Shown: positions 1 to 5,331, counted from the first letter of the stretch. The stretch is 5,360 nt of DNA from Lentisphaeria bacterium (GCA_030590715.1 JAUVCU010000138.1:1-5360); one strand, 5' to 3'. Translations and numbers: made by a program. Notes: generated from the sequence alone by a model not told the origin.

Positions 1-414
1 ATCTATGTGAACCACCCGAACAGAGCATACTGCAAAGAACGCGGCATACGGCTTTCTGGGCCTCCATTAGGAAGACCAAAGAAAGAAACTGAAACAAATA
101 GAGAAGAATTGAAAGCGTTTAAGTTCCAGTACTGTCAAAATGGGATTGTTCGCATTCCTGTCGAAGGAGAATTAGGACAAGGTAAACGTCGATTCGGACT
201 CGGGCTAGTTATGACCAAACTCGTAGCAACCACAAAGACTGCGATTTCCATTTCATTCATCGTGATGAATCTTGAACGGTGGCTGAAGCTGCTTTTTTGT
301 TGCCTAGTATGTATCCTGAATGATTTGGCTCATATGGTACGCCATCTGTTTCACGTGGAACCGCTGTATTACTTTTTTCCCATTTGTTTGACTCAAAAAA
401 CAGTCCGAATATGA
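1..414 (+). CDS. IS5-superfamily DDE transposase, C-terminal part (runs off left edge)
   Basis: The frame is open from base 1, so the gene starts outside the window; the GTG at 7 is an internal valine, not a start. The 137 visible residues begin with the motif CKERGIRLSGPPLGRPKK, which I recognise from IS5/IS1182-type transposases. They continue with R51-x3-E55-x6-K62 (RIPVEGELGQGK), the C-terminal catalytic signature of the DDE domain, in which E55 would be the third metal-binding acid. A hydrophobic segment ending in FIVMNLERWLKLLF is the usual end of the conserved domain. About 35 further residues, rich in Cys, Phe and Leu, have no motif I know and may be a variable tail. The enzyme would cut and join the ends of its own insertion sequence. 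The domain part is intact, so nothing here shows it is dead, but the N-terminal catalytic aspartates cannot be inspected. Family call secure; subgroup uncertain. Confidence 0.88.
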   Translation: MYVNHPNRAYCKERGIRLSGPPLGRPKKETETNREELKAFKFQYCQNGIVRIPVEGELGQGKRRFGLGLVMTKLVATTKTAISISFIVMNLERWLKLLFCCLVCILNDLAHMVRHLFHVEPLYYFFPICLTQKTVRI

Positions 415-460
415 CTCGCTGAATTTAGGATTTATTCAGCAAGCCCTAAATAGCACTCCA
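415..460. repeat. Probable right end of the IS5-type element, with a 7-bp hairpin
   Basis: Just after the transposase stop, GCTGAAT (418-424) pairs with ATTCAGC (434-440) around a 9-base loop. The sequence continues AAGCCCTAAATAGC. Read on the minus strand it is TAGGGCTTGCTGAATAAATC, which has the look of an inward-reading terminal inverted repeat of IS5-type elements. The matching left end lies outside the window, so the exact last base and any target duplication cannot be set. The hairpin could also stop read-through transcription, although no T-run follows it. Confidence 0.4.
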
Positions 461-733
461 GATTTCACGCCGCATTATAGTTAATGCACCAGTCCCTGTA
501 AATGATTCCATCCTCAAACACACATACTGTACATCCGAGTATCGGGCTTCTATCTATTTCGCATCCTTACCCTCTACGTGTGCCGAAACAGGTTCGCTTT
601 CGCTATGTACCATTTACTTCCTCAGACCCCACCGTTACCAGTGACGCCGTTGCGATTCGGATTGACTTCCCTTCGGACCGGGGGTCTTTGCCATCTTTCA
701 AGCAACCGGGTTGGCTGGTTTAACCAGGCAAAC
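461..733. other. Gene-free stretch between the IS5-type end and a terminator
   Basis: No credible gene is seen. Two overlapping plus-strand frames are open here (from 502 and 578), but neither has a ribosome site, and their translations are rich in Pro, Ser, Arg and Phe without a recognisable domain. A dyad CTGGTT-T-AACCAG lies at 715-727. The stretch is richer in GC than the AT-rich flank of 1130-1310. The reading from 502 resembles short hypothetical proteins I recall from repeated non-coding DNA in other bacteria, so this may be a remnant of a repeated element or a non-coding RNA ending at the following terminator. That is inference only. Confidence 0.4.
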
Positions 734-763
734 AAAAAGGCACCCGGAATGAGTTGCCTTTTT
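734..763. terminator. Rho-independent terminator, probably bidirectional
   Basis: AAAAAGGCA (734-742) pairs perfectly with TGCCTTTTT (755-763) around a 12-base loop. On the plus strand the right arm runs into six T; on the minus strand the mirror arm gives a run of five T. It begins only 5 bases past the stop codon of the minus-strand membrane protein gene (stop at 771-769), which it most likely terminates. It would also stop plus-strand transcripts from the left. Confidence 0.75.
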
Positions 764-768
764 TATTA

Positions 769-1128
769 TTACCTCCATTCGAGAGGCAGAAGCATTTCCG
801 GAGCATTGAGCCCGTAAATGTAATAGTAAATATAATAAACAATACAGAGCGAAGCTAAAACAACCATTACCGTTCCACCAAGATTCCCGGCCTGCCCTTT
901 GCTCACCTTATGCGTTCCCTCCATCATACTTTCTATGTGTGGTATAATCAGCCCGGCCAAAATAGATAACGCCACAGAAAATAAAACGATACTGGCAATA
1001 ACTTTAAAGTGGACATTTTCCGGCGGAATAATCACATTCAGTTTGTACATGGCTACTTCTTCTACCGCATTTAAAAACAGCAGAGAAAATGGAATAATGA
1101 TGTAAGTTTTAAAGCTCTTCTTTTTCAT
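769..1128 (-). CDS. Small three-segment membrane protein, function unknown
   Basis: The 119-residue protein is not one I recognise. It starts with a basic MKKKSFK and has three strongly hydrophobic stretches: about residues 9-22, 43-63 and 84-105. The last is very rich in Tyr and Ile (YYIYYYIYG). The loop at 64-82 carries His, Lys and Glu, and the protein ends with PLEWR. It is therefore probably an inner-membrane protein, but no catalytic or binding motif is visible. The ATG at 1128 gives the full first segment. The ribosome site is poor: AAGGGAA lies about 14 bases upstream, and the internal ATG at 1050 is no better. A strong terminator directly after the stop supports a real gene. The broken frame at 1448-1308 lies upstream on the same strand and also encodes a membrane protein, so the two may once have been neighbours in one locus. 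Confidence 0.65.
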   Translation of the reverse strand: MKKKSFKTYIIIPFSLLFLNAVEEVAMYKLNVIIPPENVHFKVIASIVLFSVALSILAGLIIPHIESMMEGTHKVSKGQAGNLGGTVMVVLASLCIVYYIYYYIYGLNAPEMLLPLEWR

Positions 1129-1307
1129 ATTTAAATTATAATTTCCCTTATAAAATCTATTGTAACAAAATACACCTTACACTTTATTCACCCAAAAGTA
1201 TAAAGCAGGTTAAACGAGTCAAATATTAAATTAAATAGGTGAATTTTCAAGATTGACTTTTAATATGATTAAACAGAAAATTTAGGTAACGAAATAATTA
1301 GAGAAAT

Positions 1308-1448
1308 CTAAGCTTCAATTTTCTTTTTATCATCCAGGGCTTCGTTATAGAGCATAGTTCCTCCGACAACAGCAATCGGGAGAAAGAATATAGCCATAAA
1401 TGGAATCATCAGAATGACAACAATGAATAATAAACACCATCCAATTCC
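1308..1448 (-). pseudogene. C-terminal remnant of a membrane protein
   Basis: On the minus strand a 46-codon frame is open between a TAG at 1451-1449 and the stop TAG at 1310-1308. It reads as a convincing protein end: a long hydrophobic stretch (WCLLFIVVILMIPFMAIFFL), then PIAVVGG, then a charged tail NEALDDKKKIEA. The only ATG that could start it (1409) falls inside the hydrophobic stretch and has no Shine-Dalgarno. I therefore read it as the 3' end of a larger gene whose 5' part is lost. The loss may stem from arrival of the transposase unit lying directly upstream (stop at 1550-1548). A tiny single-span membrane protein is the alternative. The family is not recognised. Confidence 0.5.
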
Positions 1449-1547
1449 CTATAAACTATTTAGGACTAAAGACTAATGCATTTACCTCAAGAATCGTACC
1501 GTCACAATTTATCTGTGGGAGTAAGTAAGTGATTGCTTAATAGGCTA

Positions 1548-2546
1548 CTAAGCGTATAACTTTCGGTGCTTCTTCAGCGTGTGTACCTGATCCCAGATAT
1601 GAGAATCATTTGCATGATGTTCCCGTTTGTATCCGAGAACTCGTCCACAGCTAGAGAGGACGTTCTCAACAAATAATTCAGAGCCGATTGCAATTCCTTT
1701 TGTTGCAAACCTGACCTTCAGCATAAAATGCCGGGCATTATCAATATCAATAACCCCGCCTTCCTTATCGATTTTCTCACCAAGCGTATGGGCAATATCA
1801 TGTGGATATTTCTTATACCGTGATTCTTTCGGACTGCATCGCAACAGCCTCAACCTGAAATATTTCCACAATAAGGATAATTGCCTTTTGACAGGTAATT
1901 TCAAAATCTGTTGAGGAAGGTTAAGTGAATTGTACAGACTGACAACCAGAGACTCATCATGCGGATCGAGTTTGCCGTTAGCCAAACGGTAGGTATACCC
2001 GCTCCAGTGATACTCTGCAGGATCAGTAACCAGTCCCGCCCGAACAGGATTCATAGTGATATATGCCATTATAAACGCTAAAGCACGGCCGTCTTCTATA
2101 ATCACAGAGTCAAATCTGTTGAACAGGCTTCCATTTCTCCTCATTTTTTTGTTGTACCATTGAACAAACCGCTGCTCAAAATTGCCAACAACAAAACTGA
2201 TATCGTGGATCTTCTTGTTAAAAGACTCAAATTCCTCACCTGTTGGGAGGCGCGGCTCTTTTGTCCGTTGAGTAAGATTCCAGCGTCTTAACACCTCATC
2301 CCGGCTCAACTCCTCGATCTGATCAATCTCAATAATACAGTGATAGTGATTATCCATCAGTACATAGTCAACTAGCCTGTACGAATGACGCTTCATTCCC
2401 TCAAATATCAAATCCAGAAACTTTTGTTTTTCAACGTCTCCGAAAATAAATGAGCCCCCAATCACCCGATTCGTAATCATGTAACGAGCCCCTTTGTGAC
2501 TGCGGCTCAACGTTTCCAGACTTACCTTCACTCGATTCTTGTACAT
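1548..2546 (-). CDS. REP-associated tyrosine transposase (RAYT, Y1/HUH family)
   Basis: The 332-residue protein belongs to the IS200/IS605-related REP-associated tyrosine transposases. These single-strand DNA endonucleases nick at hairpins and form a covalent 5'-phosphotyrosine link. Visible features: an N-terminal Y1 fold start (YMITNRVIGGSFIFG), the HUH metal site MDNHYH with His67 and His69, the region leading to Y131 in FVQWYNKKMRRNGSLF (the likely nucleophile), and AYITMNPVRAGLV at about 167-179, which is highly typical of the group. Residues about 190-332 form a C-terminal extension with FATKGIAIGSELFVENV, also seen in the longer RAYTs. All key residues are present and the frame is unbroken, so it may be active. 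The start at 2546 has GGAGG six bases upstream (2557-2553). RAYTs are usually single-copy and domesticated, and they act on REP hairpins; a REP-like hairpin sits about 100 bases upstream. The gene is followed on its own strand by the broken membrane protein. Confidence 0.92.
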   Translation of the reverse strand: MYKNRVKVSLETLSRSHKGARYMITNRVIGGSFIFGDVEKQKFLDLIFEGMKRHSYRLVDYVLMDNHYHCIIEIDQIEELSRDEVLRRWNLTQRTKEPRLPTGEEFESFNKKIHDISFVVGNFEQRFVQWYNKKMRRNGSLFNRFDSVIIEDGRALAFIMAYITMNPVRAGLVTDPAEYHWSGYTYRLANGKLDPHDESLVVSLYNSLNLPQQILKLPVKRQLSLLWKYFRLRLLRCSPKESRYKKYPHDIAHTLGEKIDKEGGVIDIDNARHFMLKVRFATKGIAIGSELFVENVLSSCGRVLGYKREHHANDSHIWDQVHTLKKHRKLYA

Positions 2547-2549
2547 AAA

Positions 2550-2557
2550 CCACCTCC
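2550..2557 (-). promoter_or_regulatory. Ribosome binding site of the RAYT gene
   Basis: On the minus strand GGAGGTGG precedes ATG at 2546 by a short TTT-type spacer; the GGAGG core is six bases from the start. This near-consensus site fixes the start. No clear -35/-10 pair was found upstream; TATAAA and TATAGG around 2581-2592 are possible -10 boxes without a good -35. Confidence 0.75.
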
Positions 2558-2648
2558 GGCAGAACCTAAAATCAAATGCCTATACTTTTATAATCGTTCG
2601 ATCCGCTAGAAGTTCATCCCTCATGTAAGCCCTTGTACCATTTGAATA

Positions 2649-2710
2649 GGAGCTTTTGATGCTGCTGAGTGGAGCCCGGAGGGCATAGCTCAGCGAAGCT
2701 GCATCAAAGA
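2649..2710. repeat. REP-like nested hairpin beside the RAYT gene
   Basis: Three stems are nested. The outer is TTTGATGC (2655-2662) with GCATCAAA (2701-2708), the middle GCTGAG (2664-2669) with CTCAGC (2689-2694), and the apical GCCC (2674-2677) with GGGC (2681-2684) on a GGA loop. A single T bulge on the left faces GAAGCT on the right, so the foldback is imperfect, as is typical of REP elements. GGAG stands directly before the foot (2649-2652), like the tetranucleotide that RAYTs read next to their hairpins. Its place upstream of a RAYT gene makes a REP, or the transposase's own end hairpin, the best reading. Only one copy is in the window, so its repetitive nature cannot be shown here. Confidence 0.6.
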
Positions 2711-2774
2711 TGATATTTGTAATTATGAAGAGTTTTAAAGCAAAAAAACAGGCTGAAAAAGTAAAAAAAAAGGT

Positions 2775-2897
2775 GTGCCCTCCTGACTGAAAAATTGTCC
2801 GTCGACAGTTTTTCGAGCATCATGTTGTTCGCCGCGCCACAATGGCCGGGCAACATACGCTATGTTCAAACGAATAGTCATAAATGGAGGCCACACA
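2775..2897 (+). ncRNA. Candidate bridge (guide) RNA region of the IS110 element
   Basis: Between the AT-rich flank and the recombinase start lie two good foldbacks. GAAAAATTGTC (2789-2799) pairs with GACAGTTTTTC (2804-2814), 11 pairs with one G-T and a CGTC loop. ATGTTG (2822-2827) pairs with CAACAT (2851-2856), enclosing an inner GCC/GGC. IS110-group elements encode a structured RNA in the left-end non-coding part; its two internal loops guide binding to target and donor DNA. Position and structure fit, but I could not verify guide pairing because the element ends and the empty target site are unknown. The first hairpin, ending in TTTTT, could instead be a terminator. A downstream location (see 4383-4771), as in the IS1111 group, is also possible. 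Confidence 0.35.
2886..2890 (+). promoter_or_regulatory. Ribosome binding site that sets the IS110 recombinase start
   Basis: GGAGG ends seven bases before ATG at 2898. The in-frame ATG at 2862 would add 12 residues but has no such site in front of it and would overlap the structured leader, so 2898 is preferred. Confidence 0.75.
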
Positions 2898-4382
2898 ATG
2901 AAAAAGAACATCTTTCCCGCCAGAAGTCAATCTGTCCAGGATTTTTTCACGGATGCACCATCACTGGATAAAGTCCTTGTTGTGCCGCTTGACTACGCGA
3001 AGAAGTCCCACACGGTACAGTTTTGCCGCGGTTCAGGGCAGCTTCTACTCAACAAGCCGTTGACTGTTTATAACACGCCGGAGGGGCTGGAATACTTCCA
3101 CCACAGAATCGATAAAATAATCAAGCGCTACCACATTAAGAAACAACATGTACTGATCGTCTCAGAAGAGCCTCCTTCTTATCTCGTTAACTTCATTCAT
3201 GCCTCCAGAATGAATAAATTTATTTGGGCGAGAGTCAATCCGTGTGAGGCAAAAAAATACAGAGACACTTTACGTGCGAGCTCGGACACCATTGATCTCA
3301 CGGGGATAGCCGGAGCCGCAATCAACAGGCGCGCTGTCATGGTTGAACAATTTGACCGGCTCTATTCAAATCTCAAGCAGGCAGCCCGGGCGAGGCGTAA
3401 ACTTGTCATAACGGAAACGGCATTTAAGAATAGAATTCATGACTCAGTTGACCTGCTGTTTCCGGGTTTTCTCTCAGAAGGAGATAGTGGGCTTGTGCCA
3501 TTCTCCGACGCGTGTTTATGGCTTATGGAAGAGGGCTTCTCTCCCATAAAAATAAAGCGGATGCGACTTGAGACACTGGTTCGAAACTACCGTAAACAGA
3601 GAGTCAACAAGCCGGAAGAGAAAGCTGCCAAGCTTAAGCATTTTGCATCAACAGTACTCGGAGCACCGCCTGAATTGACCCAATACCGCCAGAAAAGCTT
3701 GGGATCAAAGGTCGAGATGCTGCGGCAGGTACAGAAGGCTATATCTTTGGAAGAAAGTGAAATGGCCCGTTACCTTGTTCAGACTCCTGCATTCTATATC
3801 ACCTCAATACCCGGAGTTGGAGTCGTGCTTGCCAGCCACATTGTTGCGGAACTGGGGAACCCGGTGCATTGGCTTCCGACACCAAATCTGCTCTCATATG
3901 CCGGAGTGGTCCCGAGAACCAAACAGACAGGGGGAAAAGATAAGGAGCCTTCCCGGGGAGTTCTTCCGTACGACTGTAACCATATACTTAAAGATTATCT
4001 TATGCAGGCTGCAATGCATGTGGGGACAACCCTTCAGAAGTCTCTGCGGGAAATAGGTATTGATGCGGCGCATACCCTCTACAGCTATTACCAGCAGGTC
4101 TTAAACCGCGACGGGCATTCGCGCATTGCCACGGCGAAGAAACTGCTGAAGATTATGCGCAGGCTGATAAATGAGCAGAGAATATACCTGCCGGAAGTGT
4201 GGCTGGATACCAACCATACCGTTTCATCCGAGGATAATATTGCCTACCATCAGACCATGATCAAAACATTAACGTTAAAATGGAGCAAGTACGACCTGTC
4301 TGAAATACCGGACGAGGCAAACCTGCTCCTCAAGGAGAAATCGGCAATTACAGAACTGGCAGAATACATTAAAAACAAATAG
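2898..4382 (+). CDS. IS110-family DEDD recombinase/transposase, long form
   Basis: The 494-residue protein (from ATG 2898) has the two-domain layout of RNA-guided IS110 recombinases. The N-terminal RuvC-like DEDD domain shows D32 (VPLDYAKKSH), E91 (SEEPPSY), and D130 and D133 (SDTIDLTG). A long helical linker follows, about 150-290. The C-terminal Transposase_20 domain begins with SIPGVGVVLASHIVAELG (303-320) and continues as YAGVVPRTKQTGGK. In that last motif the residue matching the usual catalytic serine appears to be T344. Typical family members have 320-450 residues; the extra length lies in the linker and in about 70 C-terminal residues. The frame is intact and the four acidic residues are present, so activity is possible. 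The enzyme excises a circle and inserts it at a site chosen by the bridge RNA. After the stop the -1 frame stays open for 24 codons (see findings). Confidence 0.92.
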   Translation: MKKNIFPARSQSVQDFFTDAPSLDKVLVVPLDYAKKSHTVQFCRGSGQLLLNKPLTVYNTPEGLEYFHHRIDKIIKRYHIKKQHVLIVSEEPPSYLVNFIHASRMNKFIWARVNPCEAKKYRDTLRASSDTIDLTGIAGAAINRRAVMVEQFDRLYSNLKQAARARRKLVITETAFKNRIHDSVDLLFPGFLSEGDSGLVPFSDACLWLMEEGFSPIKIKRMRLETLVRNYRKQRVNKPEEKAAKLKHFASTVLGAPPELTQYRQKSLGSKVEMLRQVQKAISLEESEMARYLVQTPAFYITSIPGVGVVLASHIVAELGNPVHWLPTPNLLSYAGVVPRTKQTGGKDKEPSRGVLPYDCNHILKDYLMQAAMHVGTTLQKSLREIGIDAAHTLYSYYQQVLNRDGHSRIATAKKLLKIMRRLINEQRIYLPEVWLDTNHTVSSEDNIAYHQTMIKTLTLKWSKYDLSEIPDEANLLLKEKSAITELAEYIKNK

Positions 4383-4771
4383 GATACGCTATCGGCATCG
4401 GTCAAGTTGAAGCACCGGAAGTAATCAGTGAAGAGGCGGAGGCGGCTATGTAAGGGCAGCCGGTTCGCAGTGGCGCAATGCTGCTGCCCCAGAACGCGGC
4501 TCAGGACAGAGAGCCTGATTCCGGCGGCAGATTCAAAGGTGCATCTAGAAACTTAGGATCGGGCGACAAGGTAGCGTATCCTTCTTTACCGCCCGGATTC
4601 ACGTAAACAAGACTGTACGAAACTGCCATGAATCCCGCAGAGCGGGAACCGGAATATGCCAATCCCCTGTTCGACGGTGCGGAACTGACCCGCCGTAGAG
4701 TTTTCTATAACAATTACACGATAGATTAATCCCGCAAAAAAGCCGTACGGCCGGGAGCGCTCCCCTCATGT
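4383..4771 (+). other. Structured non-coding tail of the IS110 element
   Basis: About 390 bases of GC-rich DNA hold no gene with a start and ribosome site. Visible structure: a short -1-frame extension to 4453; a perfect hairpin TCCCGC-AGA-GCGGGA (4633-4647); AATCCCGCA twice, at 4631-4639 and 4728-4736; and two adjacent palindromes at the right end. In IS1111-group relatives the guide RNA is encoded downstream of the gene, so this tail is the second candidate location. It could also be decayed DNA from a longer recombinase or accessory gene. Confidence 0.45.
4742..4764. repeat. Two adjacent perfect palindromes near the IS110 right end
   Basis: GCCGTACGGC (4742-4751) and GGGAGCGCTCCC (4753-4764) are each perfect, self-complementary and separated by one base. 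They stand where the GC-rich element gives way to AT-rich flank. No T-run follows, so a normal terminator is unlikely. A protein or recombinase binding site, or a part of the insertion target, fits better. No copy was found at the left end. Confidence 0.6.
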
Positions 4772-4863
4772 CAAAAGACTAATTTACAGAAAAGTATTGA
4801 CTTTTAGAAGAAACTCTGTCCTCTCCTTTTTTTTTGGGAGGAACCAACCGTTAACCAAACAGC

Positions 4864-5091
4864 TTACAGAGCCTTCTCCATTTCGGACTGACACTTATCG
4901 TGCTGCAATAATAGATTGACTCGATCAGTGTGGCTCATTATATCTACCCACTTGAGCCGTTCCACTATTGCCAGTTTCCTGATTTTATAAAATGGGCATT
5001 TCTCTAAATCACCGCCAAATGGACATTTTACAACCAAGTCAAATAACAAGATTCTAACTTCATTTTCGCAGTTTGTGTCTATACTGAGCAT
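4864..5091 (-). CDS. Small Cys-rich helical protein, function unknown (possible metal site)
   Basis: The 75-residue protein starts at ATG 5091, chosen over the ATG at 5121 because AGGTGA lies five bases before it (5102-5097), whereas the upstream start has no good site. The core is KCPFGGDLEKCPFYKIRKL with C23 and C32 each in a CPF triplet. A charged, probably helical part follows (AIVERLKWVDIMSH), and HDKC supplies H64 and C67 near the end. Two CPF cysteines plus HxxC could bind one zinc ion, but this is inference. I recall similar small uncharacterised proteins, with a CPF/CP pair followed by RKL..EER, from anaerobic deltaproteobacteria, without known role. There is no signal peptide or membrane segment, so it is likely cytoplasmic. 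It stands alone, convergent with the IS110 gene, and has no transposase features; it is probably resident chromosomal DNA. Confidence 0.65.
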   Translation of the reverse strand: MLSIDTNCENEVRILLFDLVVKCPFGGDLEKCPFYKIRKLAIVERLKWVDIMSHTDRVNLLLQHDKCQSEMEKAL

Positions 5092-5138
5092 GCTATTCAC
5101 CTGTTTTTGCATGAAAATCAAAGGCTATCATTAACCCC

Positions 5139-5167
5139 ATTATTTAATATTTATGGAGAAATAACAA
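5139..5167 (-). promoter_or_regulatory. Candidate sigma-70-type promoter of the small Cys-rich protein gene
   Basis: On the minus strand TTGTTA (5167-5162) and AATAAT (5144-5139) are separated by exactly 17 bases, in AT-rich DNA about 45 bases upstream of the ATG at 5091. The match is 4/6 and 5/6 to consensus. AT-rich DNA gives such matches by chance fairly often. Confidence 0.35.
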
Positions 5168-5216
5168 GAAATTATCTTCGTTTTTTGGAATATTTTACAG
5201 GACAACAGGACAAAAA

Positions 5217-5282
5217 ATGAGAGCTTGCTGGTTAGGGCTAGCAACCCTTTGGGTAGCTACCACGACTCACGACTCTTGGTAG
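5217..5282 (+). CDS. Possible 21-codon leader peptide
   Basis: ATG at 5217 follows AGGA (5207-5210) with a six-base spacer, and the frame ends at TAG 5280-5282. The peptide has three Trp (positions 5, 12 and 21) and a TTT run (15-17) in 21 residues, beginning MRACWLGL. Its reading frame overlaps the first of three pairing segments and stops just before the second, the layout of leader peptides in ribosome-controlled attenuators. No structural gene is visible because the window ends at 5360. Chance occurrence of so short a frame is quite possible. Confidence 0.25.
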   Translation: MRACWLGLATLWVATTTHDSW

Positions 5283-5331
5283 ACACACGATCAGTAAGCT
5301 CTGTTCTTCCAATAGAGCTTGCTGATTAGGG
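5220..5331 (+). repeat. Three-copy repeat with mutually exclusive stems
   Basis: AGAGCTTGCTGGTTAGGG (5220-5237) recurs as AGAGCTTGCTGATTAGGG (5314-5331), 17 of 18 identical at a 94-base spacing. Between them GATCAGTAAGCTCT (5289-5302) is the inverted copy. The middle copy can pair with the right copy (14 pairs including two G-T, 11-base loop) or with the left copy (outer stem of a multibranch fold), but not both. Inside the left-middle fold lie further small hairpins: AGGG/CCCT (5234-5237 with 5245-5248) and CTACCA/TGGTAG (5257-5262 with 5277-5282). A palindrome GGTAGCTACC is at 5252-5261. It may be an attenuator or riboswitch-like leader, or a miniature inverted-repeat element of about 83 bases. 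Confidence 0.55.

Larger units (their letters stand above)
2775..4771 (+). mobile_element. IS110-family insertion sequence (ends approximate)
   Basis: The unit consists of a structured leader, one recombinase gene and a structured tail. Its limits are inferred from base composition: AT-rich DNA to about 2774 on the left and from about 4772 on the right, with GC-richer DNA between. IS110 elements generally lack long terminal inverted repeats and clear target duplications, so the ends cannot be read directly. At about 2.0 kb it is longer than the usual 1.2-1.6 kb, because both the gene and the downstream non-coding part are long. It lies just past a REP-like hairpin; REP sequences are known targets of IS110-family members elsewhere. 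Confidence 0.6.

Noticed and set aside
502..817. Two overlapping plus-strand open frames (from 502 and 578)
   Set aside because: No ribosome sites and no domain; the second runs through the terminator hairpin and over the 3' end of the minus-strand membrane gene.
899..1105. Plus-strand open frame of 68 codons
   Set aside because: It lies opposite the better-supported minus-strand membrane protein and has no ribosome site or motif.
1627..1914. Plus-strand open frame of 95 codons
   Set aside because: Antisense shadow of the RAYT gene, whose domain evidence is strong.
2862..2897. Upstream ATG start for the IS110 recombinase
   Set aside because: No Shine-Dalgarno before 2862, whereas GGAGG precedes the ATG at 2898 at the right distance.
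3757..4056. Plus-strand open frame of 99 codons
   Set aside because: Out-of-frame shadow inside the IS110 recombinase gene.
2618..4771. Nine-base direct repeat CCCTCATGT at 2618-2626 and 4763-4771 as IS110 target duplication
   Set aside because: IS110 elements normally leave no such duplication, one copy overlaps the right-end palindrome, and this left limit would put the REP-like hairpin inside the element. A chance match is plausible.
1253..4807. Shared ATTGACTTTTA at 1253-1263 and 4797-4807, as a promoter -35 or a repeat
   Set aside because: Both sites are in AT-rich DNA, lack a well-placed -10, and share no flanking sequence.
4817..4843. T-run flanked by CCTCTCC and GGGAGG as a terminator
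   Set aside because: The T-run lies in the loop rather than after a stem, and the short stem has a bulge.
5245..5266. Resemblance of GGGTAGCTACCACG to a T-box sequence
   Set aside because: The TGG that pairs with the tRNA end is missing and no T-box stem I is visible upstream.
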